In this document: positions 33,827 through 42,224 of the stretch, piece by piece
Position numbering within the stretch: the first letter of the stretch is position 1
Layout: the number at the start of each line of letters is the position of its first letter
Origin: Candidatus Ozemobacteraceae bacterium
GTDB taxonomy: Bacteria > Muiribacteriota > Ozemobacteria > Ozemobacterales > Ozemobacteraceae
Direction of reading: 5' to 3'
Length of the DNA stretch: 64,000 nucleotides
Assembly: GCA_035373905.1 (NCBI GenBank)
Contig: DAOSOK010000021.1
Coordinates: 27,716-91,715, forward strand
The notes under the pieces: generated by a model
The model's database searches: none
Told to the model about the DNA's origin: nothing
Seen by the model: the letters and a program-made list of their open reading frames with translations, nothing else
Made by a program: the position numbers and the translations under genes

Positions 33827-35758
33827 ATGAAAATTTCAGCCTTCGACGCGATGGATCCGGCGGCGAAACAGGCCGCCCTGATGCATATCAAAGCCGATCA
33901 GACCCGTCGGAAAGAAGACTACCTGCTCGCCCTGCACGCACTGACCGACGGCGACCAGCAGGTCCGCCTGGCCGCAAAGCTTGTCAGCCAGGCGTTCTCC
34001 GGTCAGCCTTACTTCGTCGATCTGAAGGGACTTTCCACGGACGAGATCCGGGCGAAGATCGCCGAACGCTTCCCGGAGCTGAAGGAAAGCGGGCCGACGC
34101 TGGCCGAACTGCCGCAACAGGAGCGTGACTACCAGAAGCTCGCGTCCGACCTGCAGGCGCGCGGCAGGCAGGCCGAATCGATGAACGGCGTCTGGGAAGG
34201 CCGTTTTCCGAAACAGGCGGCGCTTCTGAACACCCTCCGAACCGACACCCAGGAGCTCCTCGCCGGTCTGCTGGAGCCGGGCGAAACCTACGATCGCGCC
34301 TTCATCGGCTTCTTCACCGAGCAGCTCGGTCCTTTCCGCGAGTGCAAGCGCTCCCTCGACAGCAACGCCGCCACCACTCTGGTGCATCTCTCCCACGTCC
34401 GCGACCCGGAAGCGGTTTCACCGGTGTATGCGACCCTGTTCGGCCTCGTCGAGCGCCCAATCTATCTTCTGGTCCTGCTTACGGGGAAACGGCTGCTCCT
34501 GTTCCTGCGCGACCAGCTGAAAGCGTCTTCCGCCGCGGTCCACGCCGTTCCCTGCCAACTGATCACGTCGGTGAAGGGCCGTCGCACGCCGCTCGGATAC
34601 GACATCGAGCTCGAAACCGCCCAGGACATGCTCAAACTGCCGCAACTCTTCCACCCAGACGGGGAGGAGCTCGAAAAGCTGCTGAGAGAGCGAAGCATCG
34701 AGACGATCCAGTCCTCCGAGGAGTTCATCGAACGGGACTTCGAGAAGGAGATCGCACGGCTCGACCGGCTGTTCCAGGCGAAAACCGTCTCGCCGTCGGA
34801 ATACATGTTTCGCAAGAGCCGGCTCCAGAAGATGGAGCTCGAGAAGTTCTCCGACGCGAACGTCGAACGCCTTCTCGCCAAGCGGTTTTCCGACGCCGGG
34901 CTCGGGAAGAAATTCGATGAGCAGCTCCTGAAGAAGTTCACTTGCGAGCGGACCGTCATGTTCACGGATATCGTCGGCTATTCAAAGAAGGCGGCGCAGA
35001 AGGAACTGATCGACACGATGACGCTTCTGGCCGTGCATGACAAGACGCTGATGCCGATCATCGCCGAGTTTCAGGGCCGCCTGATCAAGAAGATCGGCGA
35101 CGCGCTGATGGTCGCATTTGAAGACCCGCTCGCCGCCTGCCGCTGCGCGATCCGCATGCAGGGCGCCCTGATCGAACTGAACCGGTCGAGTTCCGAGAAG
35201 ATTCTGATCCGCATCGGCCTCAACACCGGAACCGTGTTCGTCAAGAACGAGGACGTGTTCGGCGACGCCGTGAATGTAGCGGCGCGTATGGAATCGATGG
35301 CCCAGCCAGGCATGATCTTTCTGACCGAGGCGACGCACGCGAAGGTCGGGGGCGAGATCCCCTGCAGCGACTGCGGCGAGCGGAGCGTCAAGGGGCAGCG
35401 GCAGCCGCTGCGCGTCTACATGATCGTCGACGAGAGCCACAGCTCCGCCGAAATGCTCGAGCAGGCGAACGAGTTCCGGCGAGAGATGGGCATCGCAGAG
35501 CCACCGGAGGCGGCGTCACCGATTCCCGCGGCGGCCTCTTCCCCATCGCCGCACGGTGCCGGCGGGCCCCGTCCCGCAGCGCCGGAACTGTCCGAAGCGC
35601 CGCCCGACACGCCCGACGCGTGCGTCGATGCCGTCAGGTCCTCCGTTCTGGCGGCCGTCGAGTGGTACAAGAAAGGCGTGCATCTCGGCCGGCCGAGGAA
35701 CGCGGAGGTGGAGGCCTGGTTCACGCGGTTCGTCAGGGAGCTGCAGCACCGCCTTTGA
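33827..35758 (+). CDS. Class III adenylate/guanylate cyclase
   Basis: Nucleotide cyclase making cAMP or cGMP, 643 residues, apparently cytoplasmic. The catalytic domain spans about 375-560. Metal aspartates are D381 in MFTDIVGYSKKA and D425 in IGDALMVAFED, 44 residues apart as expected, and FGDAVNVAARMESMA carries the Asn-Arg transition-state pair. The N-terminal 370 residues hold helices, a region around VERPIYLLVLLTGKRLLLFL that may be PH-like, and a SHOCT-like helix (EIARLDRLFQAKTVSPSEYM). A Pro/Ala linker and a final helix (VLAAVEWYKKGVHLG) follow the catalytic part. The start at 33827 has AGAGGA upstream. It is divergent from the TPR/HEAT gene. Purine specificity was not resolved. Confidence 0.92.
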   Translation: MKISAFDAMDPAAKQAALMHIKADQTRRKEDYLLALHALTDGDQQVRLAAKLVSQAFSGQPYFVDLKGLSTDEIRAKIAERFPELKESGPTLAELPQQERDYQKLASDLQARGRQAESMNGVWEGRFPKQAALLNTLRTDTQELLAGLLEPGETYDRAFIGFFTEQLGPFRECKRSLDSNAATTLVHLSHVRDPEAVSPVYATLFGLVERPIYLLVLLTGKRLLLFLRDQLKASSAAVHAVPCQLITSVKGRRTPLGYDIELETAQDMLKLPQLFHPDGEELEKLLRERSIETIQSSEEFIERDFEKEIARLDRLFQAKTVSPSEYMFRKSRLQKMELEKFSDANVERLLAKRFSDAGLGKKFDEQLLKKFTCERTVMFTDIVGYSKKAAQKELIDTMTLLAVHDKTLMPIIAEFQGRLIKKIGDALMVAFEDPLAACRCAIRMQGALIELNRSSSEKILIRIGLNTGTVFVKNEDVFGDAVNVAARMESMAQPGMIFLTEATHAKVGGEIPCSDCGERSVKGQRQPLRVYMIVDESHSSAEMLEQANEFRREMGIAEPPEAASPIPAAASSPSPHGAGGPRPAAPELSEAPPDTPDACVDAVRSSVLAAVEWYKKGVHLGRPRNAEVEAWFTRFVRELQHRL

Positions 35759-35782
35759 GCGCGGCGTGAGGGGCGACGTCGT

Positions 35783-36646
35783 TCAGCGCATCAGGAGAAT
35801 GCTCGCCGCCATGACCATCATGCCGGCGACGACGCCGAAGATCGACAGGTGATGCTCGCCGTATTTCTCGGCCGTGGGCAACAGTTCGTCGAGCGAGATG
35901 AACACCATGATTCCCGCGACCGCGCCGAACAGGACGCCGAACACGGCATCGCTGAAAAACCGCAGCAACAGGAAGTATCCCGCGAGGGCGCCGATCGGCT
36001 CAGCCAGCCCCGAGAGAAAGGAGAGCTGGAAGGCGCGGCGCCGGCTTCCCGTGGCGTGGTAAATCGGCACCGAGACGGCGATGCCTTCGGGAACGTTATG
36101 GATGGCGACGGCGACGGCGATGCCGAGGCCCATCGTCGGGTCTTTCAGGGCCGCGATGAACGTGGCGAGCCCCTCGGGGAAGTTGTGAATGCCGATGGCC
36201 AGGGCGGAAAACACGCCCATGCGCAGAAGCTCGTGCTTGCGGACCGGCGCGGCCGCAGCGGCGGGCTTGTCGGAACAGTCTTCGGACGTTTCCGGGCACT
36301 CGAAATCCTCGCCAAGTTCCTCGATATTTCTGATTTCGTGCGGATTCTCGAACGACGGCACGAGCTGGTCGATCAGCGCCGAGCCGATCATGCCGGCAAA
36401 AAACGCCGCCACGGCATATATTTCCCCGTATTTTTCACCGAACCCGGAGGTCAGAGCGGTCTGGGCCTTGGGCATGATCTCGAGCATCGACACGTAGATC
36501 ATGACGCCCGCCGAAAAGCCGAGCGTTCCGGAAAGGAAGCCGGTATTGGTGCGCTTCGTGAGAAACGCCAGGAGGCTGCCGATTCCCGTTGCGAGGCCCG
36601 CGAAGAGGGTCAGGGCGAAAGCGAACACCAGCGGGCTCGAGCCCAT
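35783..36646 (-). CDS. zupT: ZIP family metal transporter
   Basis: Inner-membrane divalent metal importer (zinc, possibly iron or manganese), 287 residues, about eight helices. The two ZupT metal-site motifs are intact: HNFPEGLATFIAAL in helix 4 and HNVPEGIAVSVPIYHATG in helix 5. The cytoplasmic loop between helices 3 and 4 is acidic with two Cys (DFECPETSEDCSDK) and could bind metal. I place the start at 36646 (MGSSPLVFAF), where GGAAGG lies about ten bases upstream and the first helix begins at once. An upstream ATG at 36679 lacks a ribosome site. The gene is convergent with the cyclase gene (24-base gap). Confidence 0.92.
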   Translation of the reverse strand: MGSSPLVFAFALTLFAGLATGIGSLLAFLTKRTNTGFLSGTLGFSAGVMIYVSMLEIMPKAQTALTSGFGEKYGEIYAVAAFFAGMIGSALIDQLVPSFENPHEIRNIEELGEDFECPETSEDCSDKPAAAAAPVRKHELLRMGVFSALAIGIHNFPEGLATFIAALKDPTMGLGIAVAVAIHNVPEGIAVSVPIYHATGSRRRAFQLSFLSGLAEPIGALAGYFLLLRFFSDAVFGVLFGAVAGIMVFISLDELLPTAEKYGEHHLSIFGVVAGMMVMAASILLMR

Positions 36647-36794
36647 TCCGCATTTCCCTTCCTGGAAATAGTTTTCCATATGTATCGGGTTTCCCGAGAG
36701 AATCCCGTCTCGCTGTTCATCGACCGGCCCCAATGATAGTATGTTCCCACGATTTTTCAAGCGCATGCGTACAAACGAGGAAAATCTCACTCCC

Positions 36795-38153
36795 ATGGAC
36801 GATACGGCCCGGGTAAACCCACCAAGGCAAAGGATCAGCGCGTCGACGCTCGTCGTCGTCGGCCTCCTGCTGATGGGCTGCGCGGTGCGTTTCGCCGTTC
36901 ACGATGAGCTGGCCAGCAGCTACGGCTTCTACTACTACCCTCCCCCGATCTCCGACATGGCCATCCATATCGGCCTGGCGAAAGAAGTCGCGGCTGGACG
37001 CTCTCCCCAGCCGGTCATGTATACGAACCCCGGCTATTACCACCTGCTCGCGCTCGTTTTCAGACTCGGCGGCGGCCAGGAATGGATGCTTCTCCTTCAG
37101 ATGTTGCTCGGCGCCGGCATCGGGCCGCTTCTCTTCCTTGCCCTCCGCCGGGCCGGCCTAGGATTTGCAGCTTCGGCGGCGGCCGGGTGCCTGCTCGCCC
37201 TCAACCAGTCGCTCGTGTTCCACGAGCAGTTCCTCCTCCTCGAGCCGTTGCACACCGTCTGTTTCAGCGCGCTCATCGCCGTTCTTCTGGCCATCCCCCC
37301 GAGTCTCTTCCAAGGGGTTCTTACCGTGACGCTCGTCGGATTTCTTCATCTGCTGAGGCCGAATATCGTGGTCTTCTGGCCCGCGGTGCTCTGGTGGCTG
37401 CGAAAACGGGGCGCATCCGCAGCGACTCTCGTTCTGATGTCCGGCGGCGCGCTCTTCTTCCTGCTTCCAGTCCCCTTCCTGACATGGTCGTCGACCGGCA
37501 CCCTCGTTTTCGGAACCCAGAATCTCGGCGACAATTTCTTCATCGGAAATCACTCCGATGCCAACGGCACCTTTCAGATCGGCAAGGCGTTCCAGCGCGT
37601 CAAGCAGGAAGCCGCCGCTCTGCCGGCGGAACAACGCACCGCGCACTGGCTGAAGGAAACGATTCGTTCGTGGGAGTCGCCGGCCGGCTGGCTCAGACTG
37701 ACGATGCGCAAGCTCTGCCTCGTATGGGGAGCTTGGGAGCTTCCCAGCAACGTCAGTCTCAAGGCCATGGAATCCTACTCGCCTGCGCTGGCTTCTCCCC
37801 TCTTGATCCGGTTCGGCCTGCTCGGGCCGCTCGGCCTCGTCGGCATCGGCCTTCTCGCGCTTGGTCGCCCCGCCCGCCTCCGCGATCTCGGCCTCTTCCT
37901 GGCGATCAGCGCCGTCCTTCTGACGCTCATGATCGCCGCCTTTTTCGTGCTCGGACGGTATCGCCTTCCCCTGGCCGTCATCCTCTCGATTGGAGCGGGC
38001 CATGCCCTCACCCTTCTCGTCACCGACAGTCGGGTACGGTGGAGGATCCTGGCCGCCGCGCTCGTTGCCGCCTACCTGGTCAACGGCCCGCTGAACGCGT
38101 TTACCTGGCCCGAGATCGCACCGTACGGCTTTCCGCCGTCCCTGCGCTACTGA
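36795..38153 (+). CDS. GT-C family membrane glycosyltransferase (PMT/ArnT-like)
   Basis: Polyprenyl-phosphate-sugar-dependent glycosyltransferase of the inner membrane, 452 residues with about ten helices. After TM1 comes the periplasmic loop with the catalytic acidic residue (YYYPPPISDMAIHIGLAKEV), as in the PMT_2/ArnT group, then TNPGYYHLLALVFRLGGG. A second periplasmic stretch (LGDNFFIGNHSDANGTFQIG) precedes the last helices. The start chosen (36795) is preceded by GAGGA at about 12 bases; ATGs at 36741 and 36765 are possible. Its 3' end overlaps that of the FAD-oxidase gene by seven bases, convergently. The sugar acceptor is unknown. Confidence 0.82.
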   Translation: MDDTARVNPPRQRISASTLVVVGLLLMGCAVRFAVHDELASSYGFYYYPPPISDMAIHIGLAKEVAAGRSPQPVMYTNPGYYHLLALVFRLGGGQEWMLLLQMLLGAGIGPLLFLALRRAGLGFAASAAAGCLLALNQSLVFHEQFLLLEPLHTVCFSALIAVLLAIPPSLFQGVLTVTLVGFLHLLRPNIVVFWPAVLWWLRKRGASAATLVLMSGGALFFLLPVPFLTWSSTGTLVFGTQNLGDNFFIGNHSDANGTFQIGKAFQRVKQEAAALPAEQRTAHWLKETIRSWESPAGWLRLTMRKLCLVWGAWELPSNVSLKAMESYSPALASPLLIRFGLLGPLGLVGIGLLALGRPARLRDLGLFLAISAVLLTLMIAAFFVLGRYRLPLAVILSIGAGHALTLLVTDSRVRWRILAAALVAAYLVNGPLNAFTWPEIAPYGFPPSLRY

Positions 38154-39595
38154 CCGCAGGATACCAGGTCGAAGATTTTTCCCGGGTTCAGGATGCCGGC
38201 CGGATCGAGCGCGCGCTTGATGCCCCGCATCATCTCCATGTATGCCGGCGGGCAAACCATCGGCATGTATTCCTTGCGCTTGTGGCCGATGCCGTGCTCG
38301 CCCGACAGCGTTCCGCCCAGGCCCGCGGTGATGGTGTAGAGCTGTTTCAGGATGCGCGGCAGCCTCTCGGCCCACTCCGCGTCGGTCCAGGCGGGATTCA
38401 TCACGGGGGTCGCGTGGAGGTTGCCGTCTCCGGCGTGGCCGTAGCAGGGGATCTCGATGTCCCATTCCCGGGCCAGCTTCTCGACGCCGTCGACCATCGC
38501 CGGGATCGCGGCGATCGGAACGACGATGTCTTCGAGGCTCTGGCGCGGACTGCGCACCTTGAACGCCTCGGCGATGTTGCGGCGCACCTTCCAGACGCGC
38601 TCGGACGTCGTCGCGTTGTCGGCCACGAACACCTCGATCGCCCCGGCCGCAAGGCAGCGCTCGCCGACGATCTCGTATTCCCGTTCGACCTGGGCGGGAT
38701 CGGCGCCGTCGACCGTGATCAGCAGCATCGCGCCGCACGCCTCCCAGGGAAGCGACTCGTTCAGATATCGGCACGACGCTTCGATGCTGGTGCGGTCCAT
38801 GAATTCTATCGCTGTGGGTATAATGCCTCCCTCGGCGACGATCTTCGGGACGACGGCGATCGCTTCCGCGGGCGTTTTGAACAGGACCAGCAGGTCGGTG
38901 CTCGCCTTCGGCAGGGGCATCAGTTTCAGCGTGATCTCGGTGAACACGGCCAGCGTCCCTTCCGAGCCGACCATCAGCGGGATCAGGTTGTAGCCGGTCA
39001 CGTCCTTGACGAGTTTGCCGCCCAGCTTCACGATCTCGCCGGCCGGCGTCACGATCTCCAGGCCAAGCACGTACCGGCCGGTCACCCCGTATTTCACGGC
39101 TTTGCCGCCGCCGGCGTTCTCGGCGACGTTGCCGCCGATGCAGCAGGTTTCGAGGCTCATCGGATACCCCGCGTAGAAGAGGCCGGCGTCGCGCACCCGG
39201 GCGTTGATCTCGTTGGTGACGACGCCCGGCTGGACCGTGATCGTGAGGTTCGCGGCGTCGAACTCGACGATGCGGTTCATGCGCTCGAACGTCATCACGA
39301 TCCCGCCGAACAGCGGGACGGCCCCGCCGGAAAGGCCGCTGCCGGCCCCCCTGGGCGTGACGGGAATTCGCTCCCGGCTCGCGAGTTTCATCACGGCCGC
39401 CACCTCCGCCGTCGATGCCGGTTTCACCACTGCTTCCGGCAGATGGGGCTTCGCGTCGCCGCACTCGGCCGCCTCATCGCGGGCATACGCCTCGAGCCGC
39501 TCGGGATCGCCCCAGATGACGTTCTCCGCCCCAAGCATCGTTCTCAGTTCTTCGACGTGGGCCGGGGCTAACGATATATATCTATGCGTATTCAT
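38147..39595 (-). CDS. FAD-linked oxidase (GlcD / Etf-coupled lactate dehydrogenase-like)
   Basis: Flavin 2-hydroxyacid dehydrogenase of the GlcD/LctD group, 482 residues. The PCMH-type FAD domain has VTPRGAGSGLSGGAVPLFGG, IGGNVAENAGGGKAVKYGVT and GSEGTLAVFTEI. The C-terminal half has PCYGHAGDGNLHATPV and LSGEHGIGHKRKEYM, the family's substrate-site motifs. The ATG overlaps the etfA stop (ATGA), making it the third gene of an etfB-etfA-dehydrogenase operon. That order is the one used by electron-confurcating lactate dehydrogenases, in which Etf drives lactate oxidation by NAD with reduced ferredoxin. Glycolate or another 2-hydroxyacid is also possible. Confidence 0.9.
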   Translation of the reverse strand: MNTHRYISLAPAHVEELRTMLGAENVIWGDPERLEAYARDEAAECGDAKPHLPEAVVKPASTAEVAAVMKLASRERIPVTPRGAGSGLSGGAVPLFGGIVMTFERMNRIVEFDAANLTITVQPGVVTNEINARVRDAGLFYAGYPMSLETCCIGGNVAENAGGGKAVKYGVTGRYVLGLEIVTPAGEIVKLGGKLVKDVTGYNLIPLMVGSEGTLAVFTEITLKLMPLPKASTDLLVLFKTPAEAIAVVPKIVAEGGIIPTAIEFMDRTSIEASCRYLNESLPWEACGAMLLITVDGADPAQVEREYEIVGERCLAAGAIEVFVADNATTSERVWKVRRNIAEAFKVRSPRQSLEDIVVPIAAIPAMVDGVEKLAREWDIEIPCYGHAGDGNLHATPVMNPAWTDAEWAERLPRILKQLYTITAGLGGTLSGEHGIGHKRKEYMPMVCPPAYMEMMRGIKRALDPAGILNPGKIFDLVSCGQ

Positions 39596-40608
39596 TTCTT
39601 TTCCTCCGCCGACGCCCCCGGCAGGGCCTCGATGATGGCGGGCACGGCCTCGAACAGGTCCCCCACGATGCCGAAATCGGCGAATCGAAAGATCCAGGCA
39701 TCCGGGTCGGCGTTCACGGCGACGATCGTGCCGGCCGTCTGCATGCCGGCGATATGTTGTATAGCGCCTGATACACCAAGTCCGACGTAAAGTGCGGGAG
39801 CGACCGTTTTCCCGGAAAGACCGATCTGATGGGGATACGAGAGCCAGCCTCGGTCCACGGCGTCGCGCGTGCCGCCGATCGCCGCGCCCAGCCGTTCCGC
39901 GAGACGCCTGGCGGGGGCGATGCCCTCGGCCTTCCGCACGCCGCGGCCAACGCAGACGATCCGATCGGCCTCCGCGATATCATGCGACTCCTCGCGGGGA
40001 ATGAAGCCGGTTCTGCGCACCCGGGACGCCAGGGTTTCGGGCTTCGGTGTCCGGCGCTCGATCGTCCCCGTTCTGCCCGGCACCCGGGGCGCCGGCGCCG
40101 TGCTGCGCGGCCGGACCGTGGCCATCTGCGGCCGGTGCGACGGGGTTTTAATCGTGGCCATGACGTTTCCGCCGATCGCGGGCCGGGTCTGGAGCAGCAG
40201 TCCCGTCTGCGGGTCGATCTCGAGACCGGTGCAGTCGGCCGTGAGACCGGTATTGGCCTTGATCGCCAGATACGGCATGAGGGTCCGGCCCGTCGTCGTT
40301 GCGGCCGCGATGAAGATTTCCGGATCGCGCTCCCCGGCCAGTTCCATCAGGCAGGCGGTGTACCGTTCGCAGTCGAAGTGGGCCAATTCGGGCGCCTCGA
40401 TCGCCACGACGAGGTCAGCCCCCCGCTCTCCAAGCTCGGCCATGTCCCCTTCGCCAACGGCGTCGCCGCACAGGACGACGGACAGCAGGGCTCCGCACGC
40501 GTCGGCGAGGGCTCGCCCGCGGGTGAGAAGTTCGTGCGTGACCGGAAGGACCCGTCCGTCGCGCTGCTCTCCGAGAACCCATACTTCACGGTTGTTTCGT
40601 GCGTTCAT
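39592..40608 (-). CDS. etfA: Electron transfer flavoprotein, alpha subunit
   Basis: FAD-carrying Etf subunit, 338 residues. The N-terminal part (REVWVLGEQRDGRVLPVTHE) is the EtfA alpha/beta domain. The C-terminal FAD domain is clear: CVGRGVRKAEGIAPARRLAE, YPHQIGLSGKTVAPALYVGL, GVSGAIQHIAGMQTAGTIVA and ADFGIVGDLFEAVP. The start at 40608 directly gives this domain. No N-terminal ferredoxin-like [4Fe-4S] module is present, unlike LctC of Acetobacterium woodii. Twenty-six bases separate it from etfB, and it overlaps the dehydrogenase gene. The frame open further to 40974 lies over etfB and is not coding. Confidence 0.94.
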   Translation of the reverse strand: MNARNNREVWVLGEQRDGRVLPVTHELLTRGRALADACGALLSVVLCGDAVGEGDMAELGERGADLVVAIEAPELAHFDCERYTACLMELAGERDPEIFIAAATTTGRTLMPYLAIKANTGLTADCTGLEIDPQTGLLLQTRPAIGGNVMATIKTPSHRPQMATVRPRSTAPAPRVPGRTGTIERRTPKPETLASRVRRTGFIPREESHDIAEADRIVCVGRGVRKAEGIAPARRLAERLGAAIGGTRDAVDRGWLSYPHQIGLSGKTVAPALYVGLGVSGAIQHIAGMQTAGTIVAVNADPDAWIFRFADFGIVGDLFEAVPAIIEALPGASAEEKK

Positions 40609-40634
40609 TTCACGTGTTCTCCGATGGTCCGGGC

Positions 40635-41450
40635 TCAGACGAGGTGTCTGTCGCGCAGGAAAGCGGCCAACCGGGCCGCCGCGACGCGCATCGAGGCTGC
40701 ATCGGGAGCGGCGATCTTCTCGCACGTGCGCGACACGCGCGGCCTGGCGAGCGAAACCACCCGCGTCGGCGAACCCGCGAGACCGAGGCATTCCGGCGGC
40801 AGATCGAGTTCGTCGCGGCCCCAGCAGGGAATTTCGGCCGCCCGCGCGCGCTGTTTTCCCCGCAGCGTCGGAAGTCGGGGCGCGGCAATCTCCTTGACGA
40901 CGGTGACGACGCCTGGAAGGCGCATCTCGAGCAGCTCGTATCCGTCCTCGGTCAGGCGCCTGAGCCGGCAGCAACCGACGCCGGCGGCGTCTCCGCCTTC
41001 GTCGATGGCCGACACGTATGTCACGACGGGCAGATCGAGCCAGGAGGCAAGCGCCGGCCCCGTCTGGCCGGTGTCCCCGTCGACCGCCCGCTCCCCGCAG
41101 AGAATCAGGGTTTGCTCGTCGAAACCGAGTCGCCGAAGGGCCGCCGCGAGCACACGGCTCGTCGCCCAGGTGTCGGCGCCGGCAAAGGCCTTGTCGCTGA
41201 GCAGAACGGCCCCGTCGGCACCCATGGCGATCGCCTCCCGGAGGGCCGTCACGGCTTTGGGCGGCCCCATGGTGAGGACGACGACCTCGCCGCCGTGCCG
41301 TTCCCTGAGCCTGAACGCCGCTTCCAGCGCATAGAGGTCGAGAGGGTTGATGATCGCCTCGACGCCGTCGCGAATCATCGTTCCGGTTTTTTCATCCATC
41401 TTCACCGAGTTCGTCTCGGGCACCTGCTTGATCGGGACGATGCAGCGCAT
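40635..41450 (-). CDS. etfB: Electron transfer flavoprotein, beta subunit
   Basis: Second Etf subunit, 271 residues. MRCIVPIKQVPETNSVKMDE, then DGVEAIINPLDLYALEAAF, is the EtfB start. The nucleotide site LILCGERAVDGDTGQTGPAL includes the D-G-D-T-G-Q motif, which fits the FAD-binding (bifurcating-type) EtfBs better than AMP-binding mitochondrial types. The ATG at 41450 has GGAGG upstream, and a well-spaced promoter lies 40-70 bases before it. It is the first gene of the etfB-etfA-oxidase operon. Confidence 0.94.
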   Translation of the reverse strand: MRCIVPIKQVPETNSVKMDEKTGTMIRDGVEAIINPLDLYALEAAFRLRERHGGEVVVLTMGPPKAVTALREAIAMGADGAVLLSDKAFAGADTWATSRVLAAALRRLGFDEQTLILCGERAVDGDTGQTGPALASWLDLPVVTYVSAIDEGGDAAGVGCCRLRRLTEDGYELLEMRLPGVVTVVKEIAAPRLPTLRGKQRARAAEIPCWGRDELDLPPECLGLAGSPTRVVSLARPRVSRTCEKIAAPDAASMRVAAARLAAFLRDRHLV

Positions 41451-41490
41451 CCGTTCCTCCCTGTCTTCGAAAATATCCAGCCATCGGGCA

Positions 41491-41519
41491 ACCATATCAT
41501 GGGCGACCGCCTCGTACAA
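41491..41519 (-). promoter_or_regulatory. Promoter of the etfB-etfA-oxidase operon
   Basis: Minus strand: -35 TTGTAC (41519-41514), 17-base spacer, -10 TATGGT (41496-41491). The predicted start is near 41484, leaving a 34-base leader. The remaining gap up to 41642 holds only a 6-bp GC hairpin (41622-41638). Confidence 0.65.
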
Positions 41520-41642
41520 GGCACGTGAGTTCGTCTTCGGCCGGGTCCGGCGCGCATGAAGAGGATTTCAGCCGGCGGAGGGCATCACGGTCGGAGACAC
41601 GCGGGTCGCCCCGCTCGTGGACGGGGCATCACGCCCCGGTCT

Positions 41643-42155
41643 TCACAGCATGTAATCGTTTTCGATCTCGACCATCAGCTCCGTGCCAGCCGGGATGTCG
41701 ATGTGGTGCCCCTTGACGAACGCCCCGCCGACCACGCCGATCGGGCCGAGGATGATGTAGCCGGCCGCGGACGCGCCGGCGGCGAGCCCCATCGACTGGT
41801 TCGCCTTGATGGAGCGCTCGCCGAGCACGATCGGGATCTGCGTTCCGCGGACGCTCGTGACGAACAGGTAGCGGATCTTGATGCTCCCGTTTCGGCCGAA
41901 TCTCCCCGGGCCGCGCACCTTCTCGAGCTGGGCCTGGGCCTCGGCGCCCTTTTTGATCACGACTCGCTTCCCGATCTGGATGGCATCGACGACGCTGAGC
42001 TTGACCATCTCTCCGGTTTTGTTCGTACGCGTCGACAGGTTTTTTTCGAGCTTGAGCCGCACGAGGGTTCCCTTCGGGATCAGGGTGTCAGCGATGATCC
42101 GGGAAGGAAGCAGGAACAGGCACATCATGATCACCAGGCAACATACGTTCTTCAT
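41643..42155 (-). CDS. Exported protein with a C-terminal hydrophobic stretch
   Basis: Not recognised as a named family. The 170-residue product has a signal peptide (MKNVCCLVIMMCLFLLPSRI, cleavage near A22). The mature part begins TLIPKGTLVRLKLEKNLSTR and continues as beta strands, resembling the small beta-barrel of TrbI/FlgT-C-like or pilus-assembly proteins. A Gly/Ala-rich hydrophobic segment (MGLAAGASAAGYIILGPIGV) follows, and then IDIPAGTELMVEIEND. Both ends share an I-P-x-G-T motif, suggesting a duplicated strand pair. It follows the histidine kinase gene on the same strand after an AT-rich 69-base gap. Confidence 0.7.
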   Translation of the reverse strand: MKNVCCLVIMMCLFLLPSRIIADTLIPKGTLVRLKLEKNLSTRTNKTGEMVKLSVVDAIQIGKRVVIKKGAEAQAQLEKVRGPGRFGRNGSIKIRYLFVTSVRGTQIPIVLGERSIKANQSMGLAAGASAAGYIILGPIGVVGGAFVKGHHIDIPAGTELMVEIENDYML

Positions 42156-42224
42156 GGCAACTCCAATGTATATTTATTCATATCGTTCAACCGATTCCGT
42201 GTATGTTCGGTCCGAACCGGTGGT

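Noticed and set aside
41622..41638. CGGGGC/GCCCCG hairpin after the exported-protein gene
   Set aside because: Six base pairs and no T-tract; expected by chance at this GC content.
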